From Pantoea rwandensis (GTDB taxonomy: Bacteria > Pseudomonadota > Gammaproteobacteria > Enterobacterales > Enterobacteriaceae), in assembly GCF_002095475.1 (NCBI RefSeq), contig NZ_MLFR01000008.1, positions 62,001 to 126,000 on the forward strand: 64,000 bases of DNA. Direction: 5' to 3'. A program made the translations under genes and the position numbers. Positions 32,135-42,694 of the stretch are shown piece by piece. The notes under the pieces are model-generated. The model saw only the letters and a program-made list of their open reading frames with translations. It had not been told where the DNA came from and did no database searches. Every line of letters starts with the position of its first letter. The stretch's first letter is position 1.

Positions 32135-32413
32135 CTAGGATGTCGGATGCAGTGCAGCACGATGCTGAGCGATCAGCTGATCGGCCAGATAACGATCCTC
32201 TTCATGTTGTGAGATGTAATATTCATAGGGATCGTGCACCCCCAGGCTGTCGATATAATCCAGGTGAGCTTGTTTAACCTCACGATTAATATATTGCACC
32301 ACCTCCAATCCCAATTCGTCGGCATATACAGGCGCTTTGCTTTTAATCTCCTTAATAAGATCCGCGTTATTACTCATAAACACTTCCAGGTCGATCTTGT
32401 AATAGTCTTTCAT
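32135..32413 (-). CDS. Acidic 92-residue protein of unknown function
   Basis: The ORF begins after AAGGAG with good spacing and reads MKDYYKIDLEVFMSNNADLI. It is rich in Glu, Asp and Tyr (GVHDPYEYYISQHEEDRY), predicted helical and soluble, with no signal peptide or membrane segment. Family not recognised. A Fur-box-like palindrome lies about 140 bases upstream of its start, so iron control is possible but unproven. Confidence 0.65.
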   Translation of the reverse strand: MKDYYKIDLEVFMSNNADLIKEIKSKAPVYADELGLEVVQYINREVKQAHLDYIDSLGVHDPYEYYISQHEEDRYLADQLIAQHRAALHPTS

Positions 32414-32547
32414 TCGCTTGCTCCTTTTAAAATCACTTCACTTATAGTTTAGTAAAGCAAAAGGCGAGCAAGTGACTGAAGGTGCGGGAGCAGAGGAGTA
32501 GCACAGATTTGAACTTCAACTGTAAGGAAAGTGTAAATAACGCGAAT

Positions 32548-32566
32548 GATAATGATATTTAATATC
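32548..32566. promoter_or_regulatory. Fur-box-like palindrome
   Basis: GATAATGATATTTAATATC matches 16 of 19 positions of the Fur consensus GATAATGATAATCATTATC. It could control the minus-strand gene ending its leader at 32413, or a plus-strand transcript running to the hairpin at 32666-32701. No clear promoter decides between them. Confidence 0.55.
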
Positions 32567-32665
32567 ATTTATCTTGTTCGGAATTGTCTTACTTGGTAAG
32601 GTCGTTGCCGTCCCGCACAGAGCTAACGCCTTCACTGAGCGCCGGAGATAAGCGCCGGACGGGAC

Positions 32666-32701
32666 TTTCATCAGGGCTGTAAGGATGCAGCCCTGATGAA
32701 A
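32666..32701. repeat. Perfect 14-bp inverted repeat
   Basis: TTTCATCAGGGCTG pairs exactly with CAGCCCTGATGAAA around an 8-base loop. It is preceded by GCGCCGGA twice in tandem (32639-32659 region). Terminator-like stem, but only a weak T tract follows on the plus strand. Confidence 0.85.
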
Positions 32702-32734
32702 ATCTTCCTGCCATCTTATCGAAGCAATTCGCCG

Positions 32735-32842
32735 TCACCCAACAAACAGCAAATGCACCAAGCGCGCAATCGATTCCAGCAGCAGTAGGCTGCCAAGGAA
32801 TATAAACACTAACACCCCGATAAATTGTTTACGGCTGCTCAT
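32735..32842 (-). CDS. 35-residue single-helix membrane protein
   Basis: Tiny ORF starting MSSRKQFIGV with a strong purine-rich RBS (GGGAGGGA, five bases before the ATG). A basic N-terminus precedes one hydrophobic helix (GVLVFIFLGSLLLLESI) and a short tail (ARLVHLLFVG). It is divergent from pphA, with starts 83 bases apart. This architecture is typical of small enterobacterial membrane regulators, but I recognise no named family. Confidence 0.55.
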   Translation of the reverse strand: MSSRKQFIGVLVFIFLGSLLLLESIARLVHLLFVG

Positions 32843-32925
32843 GCTGTTCCCTCCCTTGCCTTCACCTCACCGGACTATACTTTATGCCGGGTTTACTAAA
32901 CTTCCAGTCAACCGGGAAGGATTAC

Positions 32926-33573
32926 ATGTTATACCAAACGCTGAGTGCCAAAACGTGGCGTAACATTTGGGTCGTCGGTGACTTACACGGCTGTCGCGCC
33001 CAACTGGATTCGCAACTCATCCTACATGATTTCGATAAAGAGCAGGATTTGCTGCTGTCAGTGGGGGACCTTATCGACCGTGGGCCAGACAGCCCCGGCT
33101 GTTTGCAGTTGCTTCAGGAACCGTGGTTCCGCTGCGTACGAGGCAACCATGAGCAGATGGCACTCTCGGCGCTTGAGGGGCAAGACCCTATGCTATGGAT
33201 GATGAATGGCGGTGATTGGTTCTGGCAGCTGAAAGGTGCAGAGCTGATTGCGGCACGCCACGCGTTGAAGCGCTGCGCCGATTTGCCGTTGATCTTGCAC
33301 ATTGAACTCGCGGATCGGGTTGTGGTGATTGCCCATGCCGACTATCCAGCCAGCCATTATGAGCTGGGTCAGGATGTCGACTGGCATCAGGTGGTGTGGA
33401 GTCGAGATCGTCTTGGGCGGCATCATCGTGGTACGTCTGCCAGTATCGAGGGTGCCAGCGATTTCTATTTTGGTCACACGCCGTTGGAACAGCCTTTGAA
33501 CGTCGCGAACCAGCACTATATCGATACCGGTGCGGTGTTCGGTAATCGCTTAACGCTGGTTCGGCTTCAGTAA
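32926..33573 (+). CDS. pphA: Serine/threonine protein phosphatase PphA
   Basis: Metal-dependent PPP-family phosphatase; in E. coli it responds to misfolded proteins and acts on two-component signalling. The 215-residue protein has GDLHG (about 18-22), GDLIDRG, RGNHEQM and a late HADYP plus FGHTPL, the full metal and phosphate motif set. The ATG at 32926 has AAGGA four bases upstream; the ATG at 32884 is not conserved. Converges on rsmF with three bases between stops. Confidence 0.94.
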   Translation: MLYQTLSAKTWRNIWVVGDLHGCRAQLDSQLILHDFDKEQDLLLSVGDLIDRGPDSPGCLQLLQEPWFRCVRGNHEQMALSALEGQDPMLWMMNGGDWFWQLKGAELIAARHALKRCADLPLILHIELADRVVVIAHADYPASHYELGQDVDWHQVVWSRDRLGRHHRGTSASIEGASDFYFGHTPLEQPLNVANQHYIDTGAVFGNRLTLVRLQ

Positions 33574-33576
33574 AAA

Positions 33577-35001
33577 TTAACGGAACAGACGCCCATCACG
33601 CACCAGTTCGCGAGGATAGCTGTTTTTAATGCGGTTGCTGACCTTCTTCGCCAACCCCAGCGGCTGTTGCTGGAACGTGACAATGATTTCATCACGCGTT
33701 GGCAGCGCGTCAGGACGTATATCCTGCCCTCGATACCAACTTTCCGCTTCCGCTTCGGTGAGTTCGAAATCTAACGCGCTGCCTGGCTGAGTGAGCGCTA
33801 CTACCGCTTCATGTTGCCAGCGATAACCTTTTGGGAAGGTTTCAGCCAGCTTCAGTCCAATACGCGAGAAACGCACTCTGCCGAGCCAGCTCTCCAGCGC
33901 GGCAGGGAACAGCCACAACTCTTTATCGCGCTCCCACAGCCTGTGATTATCGTCCCACTGTATACCGACTTTGGCTGCGGCTTGCTGCACTTCAGCTGAA
34001 AACTTGCGGCTAACAGGCGAGAAGGGCAGTTTACCCACTTTATAGGTTGGCGCAGGCAAGGCAGGGATGCTGGCCGTTTTGCGCAGGCGAGCAACGAAGA
34101 AGCCTTCACTGTCGAAGATTTGTGGGAAGACGTGCAGAAAGCCTTCTGGCGTCAACGCTTGCTCAGCACCGACAAACAAGCCATTTAACGGCATAATTTC
34201 CACAGCATCTGGGTAGCGTTGCTGCAACCAGGCAATCACCTGCTGATTCTCAATCTGATTCAGCGTACAGGTGGAGTAGATCAAGGTGCCGCCAGGTTGT
34301 AATGCATGGAAAGCGCTGTCGATCAGGTCACGTTGGGTCGCGGCGATCTCTTCGGTGCTCGCCAGGGTCCAGTTACGCAGTGCATCGGCGTCTTTGCGCA
34401 CCACACCTTCGCCGGAGCAAGGCGCATCCAGTAGGATGGCGTCAAACTGTTCTGGCAAAGCAGCGCCGAACACGCGGCCATCAAAGTGGGTTAGCGCGAC
34501 GTTGCTTACCCCACAACGGCTGATATTGGCATGCAGTACTTTTACCCGACTTGCCGAATACTCATTAGCGAGAATCGCACCTTCATTGCGCATCAGCGCA
34601 GCCATTTGCGTGGTTTTAGAACCGGGCGCGGCGGCCACATCCATGACCTGACGTGCGTCTGGTGCAGCGTCAAACAGTGCCGTGACGGGCAGCATTGAGC
34701 TGGCTTCCTGAATATAGAACAAACCGCTGAGATGCTCCGCAACGCTGCCCAGTGGCAACGATTCATCGTCACGCTCAATCCAGAATCCTTCTGCACACCA
34801 GGGAACCGGCGTCAGACGCCAACCGTAATGCGCCGTGCGTGCCAGAAACGCCTCAACACTGATTTTCAGGGTATTCACGCGCAGGCTGCGTCGCAGCGGT
34901 TGTTGGCTGATGGCTAAAAAGCGTTGTAGTTCATCCTCATCAGCGAGGCTGGCGCGCATCAGCGCAAGGAAGTCTTCAGGAAAGCGTTCGGACACGGGCA
35001 T
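33577..35001 (-). CDS. rsmF: 16S rRNA m5C1407 methyltransferase RsmF
   Basis: Methylates C1407 of 16S rRNA. The 474-residue protein has an N-terminal NOL1/NOP2-type domain, the SAM-binding [19 protein letters not shown] (about 121-139), DAPCSGEGV with the product-release cysteine and [12 protein letters not shown] with the catalytic cysteine. The C-terminal PUA-like region follows. Order letAB-rsmF-pphA matches E. coli; yebV and yebW are missing. Confidence 0.96.
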   Translation of the reverse strand: MPVSERFPEDFLALMRASLADEDELQRFLAISQQPLRRSLRVNTLKISVEAFLARTAHYGWRLTPVPWCAEGFWIERDDESLPLGSVAEHLSGLFYIQEASSMLPVTALFDAAPDARQVMDVAAAPGSKTTQMAALMRNEGAILANEYSASRVKVLHANISRCGVSNVALTHFDGRVFGAALPEQFDAILLDAPCSGEGVVRKDADALRNWTLASTEEIAATQRDLIDSAFHALQPGGTLIYSTCTLNQIENQQVIAWLQQRYPDAVEIMPLNGLFVGAEQALTPEGFLHVFPQIFDSEGFFVARLRKTASIPALPAPTYKVGKLPFSPVSRKFSAEVQQAAAKVGIQWDDNHRLWERDKELWLFPAALESWLGRVRFSRIGLKLAETFPKGYRWQHEAVVALTQPGSALDFELTEAEAESWYRGQDIRPDALPTRDEIIVTFQQQPLGLAKKVSNRIKNSYPRELVRDGRLFR

Positions 35002-35040
35002 CTACCGGGTAACAAATTGAGCGCGAAGTGTAACACGTGC

Positions 35041-35070
35041 AAATAAAACGGGCAGCCCGCAGGCTGCCCG
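35041..35070 (-). terminator. Terminator after letB
   Basis: CGGGCAGCC/GGCTGCCCG stem, four-base loop; on the minus strand it is followed by TTTTATTT. Confidence 0.88.
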
Positions 35071-35075
35071 ATTGG

Positions 35076-37715
35076 TTAATTAGGGTCCGGAATGGCCGTT
35101 CCCCAACTGCGCCACTCTTTCGGCGCTTCATCCTGCAACAGGAAGTGCTTGTCTGCGCCTGCTTGCGGCGCCAGTGGCACGGTTGGAGGTGTCGCGAACT
35201 GAATGCCACCGCGAATGAACTGCTGGAAGGTGCCGGTTTTCACCACGCCACCTATCAGGCCAAAGTCGAGGTTGTATCCAGACGCCAGCCAGAACACCGA
35301 GTTATTACGCACCAGATGCTGATATTTCTTGCTGATGCGCAGCGCTATCTGCACGCGGTCGGCCATGTTACCCAGCGACGTGCCGGTGACCGTACCTACT
35401 TCTACACCACGGAACAGCACCGGTGTTCCCAGCGACAGCGAACCGGCTTCGGTGGCATCCACGTAGATATTGAGTCCATTAAGGTAACGCGAATCGGTAA
35501 TGGTGCTTTCCTGCAACTCGAAGGTTCGAGCCTGCGCGCCTTTACCAGGATCCACATTGAGATAAGGCTGCAACAGCGTTTCCAGATGATTGACACCCGC
35601 TGGCGAGATTTCCGGCGCGACCACCGAGAAACGGCTGCCGACGCGCGCGAAATCTTGCACATACTCTGGATAAAGTACGGCTTTCGCCACCACCTGATTA
35701 TTGTCTTTACTCAATGCCAGCGACTCAACTTGACCGACATTGATGCCGAGATAGCGAATGGGCATGCCCGCCGCCAGCTTGCTGGCATCGAAGGTGTGCA
35801 GCGTGATCTGGCTACCCACTGCACGTGCGGCGGTTTCTGAAGCATATAGCACGCGCTTCACGCCTTTTGCCGCCTGCGCGCCAGTCAGATTATCAAAGCT
35901 GATGGCGCCCTTAAGCGCACGGTTAAGTGGAGAAGCTTGAACCGTCAGGCCGCTGCCGTTCAATTGCACTTTTGCGCCGCCTTCGGCCCAGAACACGCTT
36001 TCATTGGTCAGTAACTTGCGATACTGCGGCTCAACATGGACGGAAATCTCAAATGCATCAGCACGTGGGACCACATCTACAACCTCCCCGACCTGGAACT
36101 TGCGATACAGCACCACCGAACCCGCCTGTACGTCTGGCAAACTGCTGGCCGTGAGTTTCAATGTTGTTGGTGGCTGATCGCCAATAATACCTTCCTGTGC
36201 CCGTTCTGCATCGGCATATAAAGGATAGCGTGTAGAAGGGTTACCTTTGGCACCCGGCACCAGACGAATGCCGCCATCCACCCATTCCCGCGCGCTGGCA
36301 CCTAATACCTGCATGCCATCAAGACCGAACTTCACGTCAAGACGGCTGTTGACGATGAATTTGCTGTCTGCGTGGACCAGATGGCGATATTCCGGGTTGA
36401 TCGCCACGGCGAAACTGATGCCGTTTTCATCCAACTGACGGGAGATGATCTGACCAATTTTCATGCCGTAAAGCATCACCGGCTGGCCCGCATCAATGCC
36501 ATAGGTTTCTGGTGCGCTAAGCTGTACGGTCAGCACATCCGGTTTTTGCAGCAGGGTTTCACTTGCCGGTAACACGGTGAAGTGATCCTGTGCGGGTCCT
36601 TCCCCGGGAACCAGTTCAAAGGTGTTGCCGGTCAGCAAGCTGCTGAGATTGGTGTCAGTCAGGCTTAACTTAGGCGCACGCATTTCAATTCGCGTACCGC
36701 TGCGCATTAAACCGGTGACGGAAGGATCGACCGTCAGCTCGCCTGTGACTTTCCCGCCCGGTAGCAGGTTAAGTTTGGTCAAGGTACCGACCTCAAGGCC
36801 TTGATACATCAAAGGGGTGCTATCGGCTTTCAGGTTATCCCCGCTTGGCAAGTCAAGACCGATCTGCACGCCACGCTGGCTGCGTGCCAGGTCGGGGTAG
36901 AGCTGATAGTTTTCGTCACTGTTGGCCTGCTCTCCTTGCTCTGGGGAATCAAAGGCAATCGCGCCATTCACTAACGCAGCCAAACTCTCCAGCTTTACTT
37001 TTGCACCGCTTAAGCTGATATCGGCATCCACGCCGGAGACGTTCCAGAAACGACTCTGTTTTTTTACCAGGTTGACGAAACGACGTTCAATCAGCACATC
37101 GACGGTCACGCCATCGGTGTTGCTGTTAATGCTGTAGTCATAAACGCGACCCACCGGAATTTTACGGTAATACACCAGCGAACCGGTATTGAGTGAACCC
37201 AGATCAGGTGAGTGGAGATGGATCAACAGTTCGCCGGTGTTGACGCGGTATTTAGGCTGAGTATCCAACGCGGTGAAATGCTCACGCGGGTTGCCGCTAC
37301 CTGGCATCATGCCGATATAGTTACCGCCAACCAACGCATCCAGCCCAGAAACCCCCGCCAGAGAGGCTTTCGGCGTCACTAGCCAGAACTTAGTGTTGTC
37401 CTTGAGCGCATCACGCATGTCGCTCTTAATGCTGGCCTTAATTTGGATGCTGTTGTAGTCATCGCTCAGCACGATGCCCTGTACAGTACCGACTTCCACG
37501 CCTTGATAACGAATTGGCGTGCGGCCCGGCACAATGCCGTCCGCGGTCTGGAAGTTGATGGTAATGGTGGTACCGCGCTCCTGATAATTGGTCCATAGCA
37601 GCCAGCCGGCAATCAGCAGGGCAATAATGGGCAATAACCAGAACGGCGAAATCTTGCGTTTGTTACGCAGATTTGCGCTAGTCGGTGTAGTCGGCGTTTC
37701 CTGTTGCATGTGCAT
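35076..37715 (-). CDS. letB: Intermembrane lipid transport protein LetB, seven MCE domains
   Basis: LetB (YebT) spans the periplasm as a stacked hexameric tube carrying lipids between inner and outer membranes. The 879-residue protein has an N-terminal inner-membrane helix ([20 protein letters not shown]) and successive MCE repeats, each with a V-G-V-type core such as [69 protein letters not shown] and [11 protein letters not shown]. All seven are visible. It overlaps the letA end by 38 bases; an ATG two codons in is an alternative start. Confidence 0.96.
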   Translation of the reverse strand: MHMQQETPTTPTSANLRNKRKISPFWLLPIIALLIAGWLLWTNYQERGTTITINFQTADGIVPGRTPIRYQGVEVGTVQGIVLSDDYNSIQIKASIKSDMRDALKDNTKFWLVTPKASLAGVSGLDALVGGNYIGMMPGSGNPREHFTALDTQPKYRVNTGELLIHLHSPDLGSLNTGSLVYYRKIPVGRVYDYSINSNTDGVTVDVLIERRFVNLVKKQSRFWNVSGVDADISLSGAKVKLESLAALVNGAIAFDSPEQGEQANSDENYQLYPDLARSQRGVQIGLDLPSGDNLKADSTPLMYQGLEVGTLTKLNLLPGGKVTGELTVDPSVTGLMRSGTRIEMRAPKLSLTDTNLSSLLTGNTFELVPGEGPAQDHFTVLPASETLLQKPDVLTVQLSAPETYGIDAGQPVMLYGMKIGQIISRQLDENGISFAVAINPEYRHLVHADSKFIVNSRLDVKFGLDGMQVLGASAREWVDGGIRLVPGAKGNPSTRYPLYADAERAQEGIIGDQPPTTLKLTASSLPDVQAGSVVLYRKFQVGEVVDVVPRADAFEISVHVEPQYRKLLTNESVFWAEGGAKVQLNGSGLTVQASPLNRALKGAISFDNLTGAQAAKGVKRVLYASETAARAVGSQITLHTFDASKLAAGMPIRYLGINVGQVESLALSKDNNQVVAKAVLYPEYVQDFARVGSRFSVVAPEISPAGVNHLETLLQPYLNVDPGKGAQARTFELQESTITDSRYLNGLNIYVDATEAGSLSLGTPVLFRGVEVGTVTGTSLGNMADRVQIALRISKKYQHLVRNNSVFWLASGYNLDFGLIGGVVKTGTFQQFIRGGIQFATPPTVPLAPQAGADKHFLLQDEAPKEWRSWGTAIPDPN

Positions 37716-38922
37716 CCCAGATCAGGCGGCTATCAAGCCACTCAACAGCCATAATGGTCAGGATGACTGCCGCGCCAAAGTAAAGGGCGGCAGGTCCCAT
37801 GGTAAAAGCAAAAAGTTGATCGCGATTAACCAGCGACATGGTCATCGCAATCACAAACAGATCCAACATCGACCAGCGCCCCACCCAGGTGACGGCGCGT
37901 AACAAGCGGATACGGGTTTTCAGACCTTGTTCACACTTGAAGTGAATGCTGATTAATAATGTCAGCATTACCAACACTTTGGTGAAAGGCACCAAAATAC
38001 TGGCGATAAATACCACTGCGGCCACGGGAATATTGCCTGAAGCGAGTCCCAAAATACCCGAGAAGATGGTGTCTTCACGGCGCGCACCATTGACGTAAAC
38101 CACCGAAATCGGCAGCAGGTTAGCGGGGATCAACAACACAATGGAGGCAATCAGCGAGGCCCAGGATTTTTGCAAACTGTGGCGACGCCGGAAATCGAGC
38201 GGCGTGTGGCAACGCATGCAGCGCCCGCGCTCATCTGCCACGCCCGTTTGGTGGCAGTTAAGGCACACCTGCCACTCCTCAGGGGGTGAGGTCGGTATTG
38301 CCTGCGGATAAAAGTGCTCCCATAGCTGTTCGACGTTGAGGTGGATCAGCGTCAATAAACTCAATACCGTGAGCGCAATATACGCAACCAGACCGTAGCC
38401 CACTTCCAGCGCGGCGTAATCCTGCACCTTTATAGAGGCGACCGCCACACCGACCAGATAGATATCCAGCATCACCCACTCTTTCAGTTTTTCCAGCATC
38501 AGTAATACCGGACGTAGGTTCATGCCGAGGGCGTGGCCAATCCATAAATAGCAGATGCCAGCAACTAAGGTCACGGGCGCGCCAATGGTACAGAACGCGA
38601 CCATCGAGGCCGTCAGCACGTTGCCCTGTTGCGCCATCTGGATCACGCCCTCCACCAGGCTGGCGTTGATGCGCATGCCCAGCAGGCGAATATCCACTAA
38701 TGGCAGACTGAAAGCGAAGGGCATCAGCACGATCATGGTCACGGCCATCACCGTGAGTCGCGTCATTGACCAGTCGCGGCCGCTTTGAATTTTTGCATGG
38801 CAGCGCGGGCAGTGAGCCGACTGATGCGATTTCACATCCGGTAAGGAAAAAAGGGTATCGCATTGCGGGCAACGCTGATAACGTGCGTGGGGCAACGTCT
38901 GGCTGATAGCGTGAATTTTCAT
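37678..38922 (-). CDS. letA: PqiA-like inner membrane protein LetA
   Basis: Membrane partner of LetB. The protein (414 residues from the ATG at 38922) carries two zinc ribbons, C-x2-C...C-x2-C at RCPQCDTLF...CPRCHAKI and CLNCHQTG...CMRCHTPL, each ahead of four transmembrane helices. A TTG at 38964 would add 14 residues; neither start has a good RBS, so the N-terminus is uncertain. Overlap with letB implies coupled translation. Confidence 0.93.
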   Translation of the reverse strand: MKIHAISQTLPHARYQRCPQCDTLFSLPDVKSHQSAHCPRCHAKIQSGRDWSMTRLTVMAVTMIVLMPFAFSLPLVDIRLLGMRINASLVEGVIQMAQQGNVLTASMVAFCTIGAPVTLVAGICYLWIGHALGMNLRPVLLMLEKLKEWVMLDIYLVGVAVASIKVQDYAALEVGYGLVAYIALTVLSLLTLIHLNVEQLWEHFYPQAIPTSPPEEWQVCLNCHQTGVADERGRCMRCHTPLDFRRRHSLQKSWASLIASIVLLIPANLLPISVVYVNGARREDTIFSGILGLASGNIPVAAVVFIASILVPFTKVLVMLTLLISIHFKCEQGLKTRIRLLRAVTWVGRWSMLDLFVIAMTMSLVNRDQLFAFTMGPAALYFGAAVILTIMAVEWLDSRLIWDAHATGNADYTD

Positions 38923-39139
38923 AGGTGACGCAAGTGGCCCATCGTTCGTTACGGTTACCGGCAAGCTGAGCAGAGCAATCTGCCTGCAACATTCTGTGGT
39001 CCGAGAAAAATCTTAACCACCGACTGCTAAGGGTATAGTAACTAACACAATGATTCACCTTATGGGGTTGGATTATTAGTGCTTATTTTAACAACTGAGT
39101 GACAACAGGGTCACTGCAGTGACGAGTTATGGTTAAACA

Positions 39140-39640
39140 ATGAACAAAAAAGAGTTTTACGAGGATTTGAATCGTGATGTTCGCGCATTATTAGCGGGCG
39201 AAACCTCTTTCCTGGCGGCGCTGGGTAATTGCAGTGCGCTGCTATTTGAACGTCTGGAAGGTGTGAACTGGGCAGGATTCTATTTACTGACCGAGCCCAA
39301 CACGCTGGTGTTGGGTCCGTTCCAGGGCAAAATTGCCTGCGTGCGTATTCCGGTAGGTAAAGGAGTATGTGGCACAGCGATTGCAGAGGATAAAGTCCAG
39401 CGCGTTGAAGATGTGCATGCGTTTCCAGGCCATATCGCTTGTGACGCAGCCAGCAACGCGGAAATCGTGATTCCTCTGAAAGTAAACGGCACCTTAGTGG
39501 GTGTGTTGGACATTGATAGTACGGTTTATTCTCGCTTCGATAGTGAGGACGAAACGGGGCTGGTGGCCCTTACCGACGGGCTTTGTGAAGTGCTGGCGGG
39601 CAGCGACATCGAAAAATTTCTTCAGCTGACGCATAGCTAA
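39140..39640 (+). CDS. msrC: Free methionine-(R)-sulfoxide reductase
   Basis: GAF-domain enzyme reducing free methionine-R-sulfoxide. The 166-residue protein has the conserved cysteines in GKIACVRIPVGKGVCGTA and GHIACDAASNAEIVIP (three redox Cys) and VLDIDSTVYSRF near the C-terminus. Divergent from letA, before proQ, as in E. coli. Confidence 0.95.
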   Translation: MNKKEFYEDLNRDVRALLAGETSFLAALGNCSALLFERLEGVNWAGFYLLTEPNTLVLGPFQGKIACVRIPVGKGVCGTAIAEDKVQRVEDVHAFPGHIACDAASNAEIVIPLKVNGTLVGVLDIDSTVYSRFDSEDETGLVALTDGLCEVLAGSDIEKFLQLTHS

Positions 39641-39736
39641 TCGACTGGATCACATAGCATTTGGCGATGTTGTCATTATAATGTCGCCTGTTCATGCCTG
39701 CTCTGGTCGGCAAACCCGTAGTAATCAGGAAATTTC

Positions 39737-40417
39737 ATGGAAAATCAACCTAAGTTGAATAGCAGTAAAGAAGTTATCGCCTTTTTGGCGGAACGTTTTC
39801 CGCAATGCTTTAGCGCCGAAGGCGAAGCGCGTCCGCTCAAAGTCGGTATCTTCCAGGATCTGGTCGAGCGCGTTCAGGGTGAAAACAGCCTGAGCAAGAC
39901 GCAACTGCGTTCGGCCTTGCGTCTTTATACCTCGAGCTGGCGTTACCTTTACGGCATTAAAGCCGGTGCAAATCGTGTCGATCTCGACGGCAACGCCTGT
40001 GGCGTGCTGGATGAGCAACATGTAGAGCATGCGCGTAAGCAGTTAGAAGAAGCTAAAGCGCGCGTTCAGGCACAACGTGATCAGCAGAGAGCGAAGAAGC
40101 GTGAAGCCGGTGAAGAGACCGCTGAACGTCGCCCGCGTAAACCTGCACCGCGTAAAGCTGCTGAAGGCGAAGCCCCGCGTAAGCCGCGTCCACAGGCTCC
40201 GCGTCCAGCTTCTGCTGAACGTAATCCTGCACCGCGCCAGCCGCAAGCGATACCTGTCACTGATACCTCAACTTTGCAGCTCGGCCAGAACATCAAAGTT
40301 AAAGCAGGGAAAAGTGCAATGGACGCCACCATTCTTGAAATCACCAAGGATGGCGTTCGGGTGCAACTCGCTTCCGGCATGGCAATGATTGTGCGCGCAG
40401 AACACTTGCAGTTCTGA
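39737..40417 (+). CDS. proQ: RNA chaperone ProQ
   Basis: Global sRNA- and 3'UTR-binding protein. The 226-residue protein has an N-terminal FinO domain ([28 protein letters not shown], then [25 protein letters not shown]), a basic Lys/Arg/Pro/Ala linker of about 70 residues and a C-terminal Tudor-like domain ([30 protein letters not shown]). prc follows 19 bases downstream, so they are likely co-transcribed. Confidence 0.97.
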   Translation: MENQPKLNSSKEVIAFLAERFPQCFSAEGEARPLKVGIFQDLVERVQGENSLSKTQLRSALRLYTSSWRYLYGIKAGANRVDLDGNACGVLDEQHVEHARKQLEEAKARVQAQRDQQRAKKREAGEETAERRPRKPAPRKAAEGEAPRKPRPQAPRPASAERNPAPRQPQAIPVTDTSTLQLGQNIKVKAGKSAMDATILEITKDGVRVQLASGMAMIVRAEHLQF

Positions 40418-40436
40418 AACGGAGGCTGACCTCGGC

Positions 40437-42476
40437 ATGAACAACATTTTAAAGATCGGTATGATCGCGGGCCTGCTGTTAGCAGGCCCCACCTTTGGCG
40501 CAGATAACATTACCCGCGCTGACCAGATTCCACAGTTACATGAAGATCCGCAGCATCCTACCGTTAGTGAGCGCGTCACCTCGCGTTTTACTCGCTCGCA
40601 TTATCGTCAGTTCGATTTGAATCAGGATTTTTCCGCGAAAATTTTTGATCGCTACCTGAATCTGCTCGATTACAACCATAATGTGTTGCTGGCCTCTGAC
40701 GTTGCGCAATTCGCTGATAAGAAAACCACTCTTGGCGATGAATTCCGCAGCGGTAAGCTGGATGTCTTTTACGATCTCTATAACCTGGCGCAGAAACGCC
40801 GTTTTGAGCGCTATCAATATGCGCTGAGCGTGCTGAACCGCCCAATGAATTTCGCCGGCAATGACACGATTGACATTGACCGCTCAAAATCGCCATGGCC
40901 AAAAAGTACCGATGAGTTAAATGCGCTGTGGGATGCCAAAGTTAAATATGATGAGCTGAGCCTTAAACTGGCTGGCAAAGATGACAAAGAAATTCGTGAA
41001 ACGCTGACCAAGCGTTACAACTTTGCTATCCGCCGCCTGGCACAGAGCAACAGCGAAGATGTGTTCCAGCTGGCGATGACTGCCTTTGCGCATGAAATCG
41101 ATCCGCACACTAATTACCTGTCGCCTCGCAATACCGAACAATTTAACACCGAGATGAGCCTGTCGCTTGAAGGTATCGGTGCGGTGCTGCAGATGGACGA
41201 TGACTACACGGTGATCAACTCGATGGTTGCCGGTGGTCCAGCGGCGAAGAGCAAATCCATCAGCGTGGGTGACCGTATTGTCGGTGTCGCCCAGCCAGGC
41301 AAGCCAATGGAAGATGTGATTGGCTGGCGTCTGGATGACGTGGTTTCCAAAATCAAGGGACCGAAAGGCAGTAAAGTGCGCCTTGAGATTCTGCCGGCCG
41401 GTAAGGGGACCAAAACCCGTATCGTGACGCTGACGCGTGAGAAGATTCGTCTGGAAGACCGTGCGGTTAAAGGCACTGTGCACAACGTCGGTAAAGAAAA
41501 GGTTGGCGTGCTGGACATTCCTGGCTTCTACGTGGGCCTGACTGACGATGTGAAAGTGCAGCTGCAAAAACTGCAGAAACAAAACGTCGACAGTATCGTG
41601 ATCGATCTGCGTACCAACGGTGGTGGCGCACTGACAGAAGCGGTATCCCTTTCTGGCTTGTTTATTCCAAGTGGTCCGGTAGTGCAGGTTCGTGACAACA
41701 ATGGTCGCGTGCGTCAGGACAGTGATAACGATGGTATCGTTTATTACAAAGGTCCACTGGTAGTGTTGGTCGATCGTTTCAGTGCATCAGCCTCTGAAAT
41801 TTTTGCTGCTGCCATGCAGGATTATGGCCGTGCATTGATTGTCGGTGAGCCCACCTTCGGTAAAGGCACCGTACAGCAGTATCGTTCGCTTAACCGCATC
41901 TACGATCAAATGCTGCGTCCGGAATGGCCTGCACTGGGTTCGGTGCAGTACACGATTCAGAAGTTCTACCGCATCAACGGCGGCAGTACTCAGCGTAAAG
42001 GCGTGACGCCTGACCTGCTGATGCCGACAGGTGTGGAAGCGGCTGAAACGGGTGAGAAGTTTGAGGACAACGCGTTGCCATGGGATAGCGTGAACGCGGC
42101 GACTTACACCAAAACCGGTGATATTTCAGCCTTGGTTCCACAACTGACCAAAGAGCACGCGGATCGCATCGCGAAAGATCGCGAGTTCCAGTACATCTTG
42201 AAAGATATTGCGCGCTTCGATGCGATGAAAGACAAACGCAATATCGTGTCACTCAATCTCGGCCAGCGTGAGAAAGAGAATCATGAAGATGATGCACTGC
42301 GTCTGGAGCGTATCAACGCACGCTATCAGGCTGAAGGCAAAGCACCGCTGAAGAGCCTCGACGATCTGCCGAAAGACTATAAAGAGCCAGACCCGTATCT
42401 GGACGAAACAGTCAAAATTGCCAATGACATGGCGCAGCTGGAGAAATCCCAACCAGCCGCAGCACAGGCAAAGTAA
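40437..42476 (+). CDS. prc: Carboxy-terminal processing protease Prc (Tsp)
   Basis: Periplasmic tail-specific protease that trims FtsI and degrades ssrA-tagged or misfolded proteins, and MepS with NlpI. The 679-residue precursor has a signal peptide (LKIGMIAGLLLAGPTFGA), an N-terminal helical domain, a PDZ domain (SLEGIGAVLQMDDDYTVINS onward) and the Ser/Lys dyad in DRFSASASEIFAAAMQ and EPTFGKGTVQQY. GGAGG precedes the chosen ATG by 11 bases; the in-frame upstream ATG overlaps proQ. Confidence 0.97.
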   Translation: MNNILKIGMIAGLLLAGPTFGADNITRADQIPQLHEDPQHPTVSERVTSRFTRSHYRQFDLNQDFSAKIFDRYLNLLDYNHNVLLASDVAQFADKKTTLGDEFRSGKLDVFYDLYNLAQKRRFERYQYALSVLNRPMNFAGNDTIDIDRSKSPWPKSTDELNALWDAKVKYDELSLKLAGKDDKEIRETLTKRYNFAIRRLAQSNSEDVFQLAMTAFAHEIDPHTNYLSPRNTEQFNTEMSLSLEGIGAVLQMDDDYTVINSMVAGGPAAKSKSISVGDRIVGVAQPGKPMEDVIGWRLDDVVSKIKGPKGSKVRLEILPAGKGTKTRIVTLTREKIRLEDRAVKGTVHNVGKEKVGVLDIPGFYVGLTDDVKVQLQKLQKQNVDSIVIDLRTNGGGALTEAVSLSGLFIPSGPVVQVRDNNGRVRQDSDNDGIVYYKGPLVVLVDRFSASASEIFAAAMQDYGRALIVGEPTFGKGTVQQYRSLNRIYDQMLRPEWPALGSVQYTIQKFYRINGGSTQRKGVTPDLLMPTGVEAAETGEKFEDNALPWDSVNAATYTKTGDISALVPQLTKEHADRIAKDREFQYILKDIARFDAMKDKRNIVSLNLGQREKENHEDDALRLERINARYQAEGKAPLKSLDDLPKDYKEPDPYLDETVKIANDMAQLEKSQPAAAQAK

Positions 42477-42490
42477 TCGCCTGCTGATTG

Positions 42491-42520
42491 AAAAGCACCG
42501 CTTCGGCGGTGCTTTTTTTT
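42491..42520 (+). terminator. Intrinsic terminator after prc
   Basis: AAAAGCACCGC-TTCG-GCGGTGCTTTT with trailing T run; a strong tetraloop terminator. Confidence 0.95.
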
Positions 42521-42694
42521 GGAGAGAATCTTTGTTCACGGCGACGAATGAGTGAATTTGCTGGTATCGTTACCAAATGTAAAGTTATGTCTTTTTAGGC
42601 ACTTAAAGATTAAGGTCGCTTGAAATGCTGCGTAATGAACATAGGATATATATCCGCGCATAAGCGCGAGCACAACTGAGGAAGATTAACGTTT

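Noticed and set aside
42579..42593. CpxR-box-like GTAAA-N5-GTCTT before htpX
   Set aside because: The second half matches only partly, so it is not supported by sequence alone.
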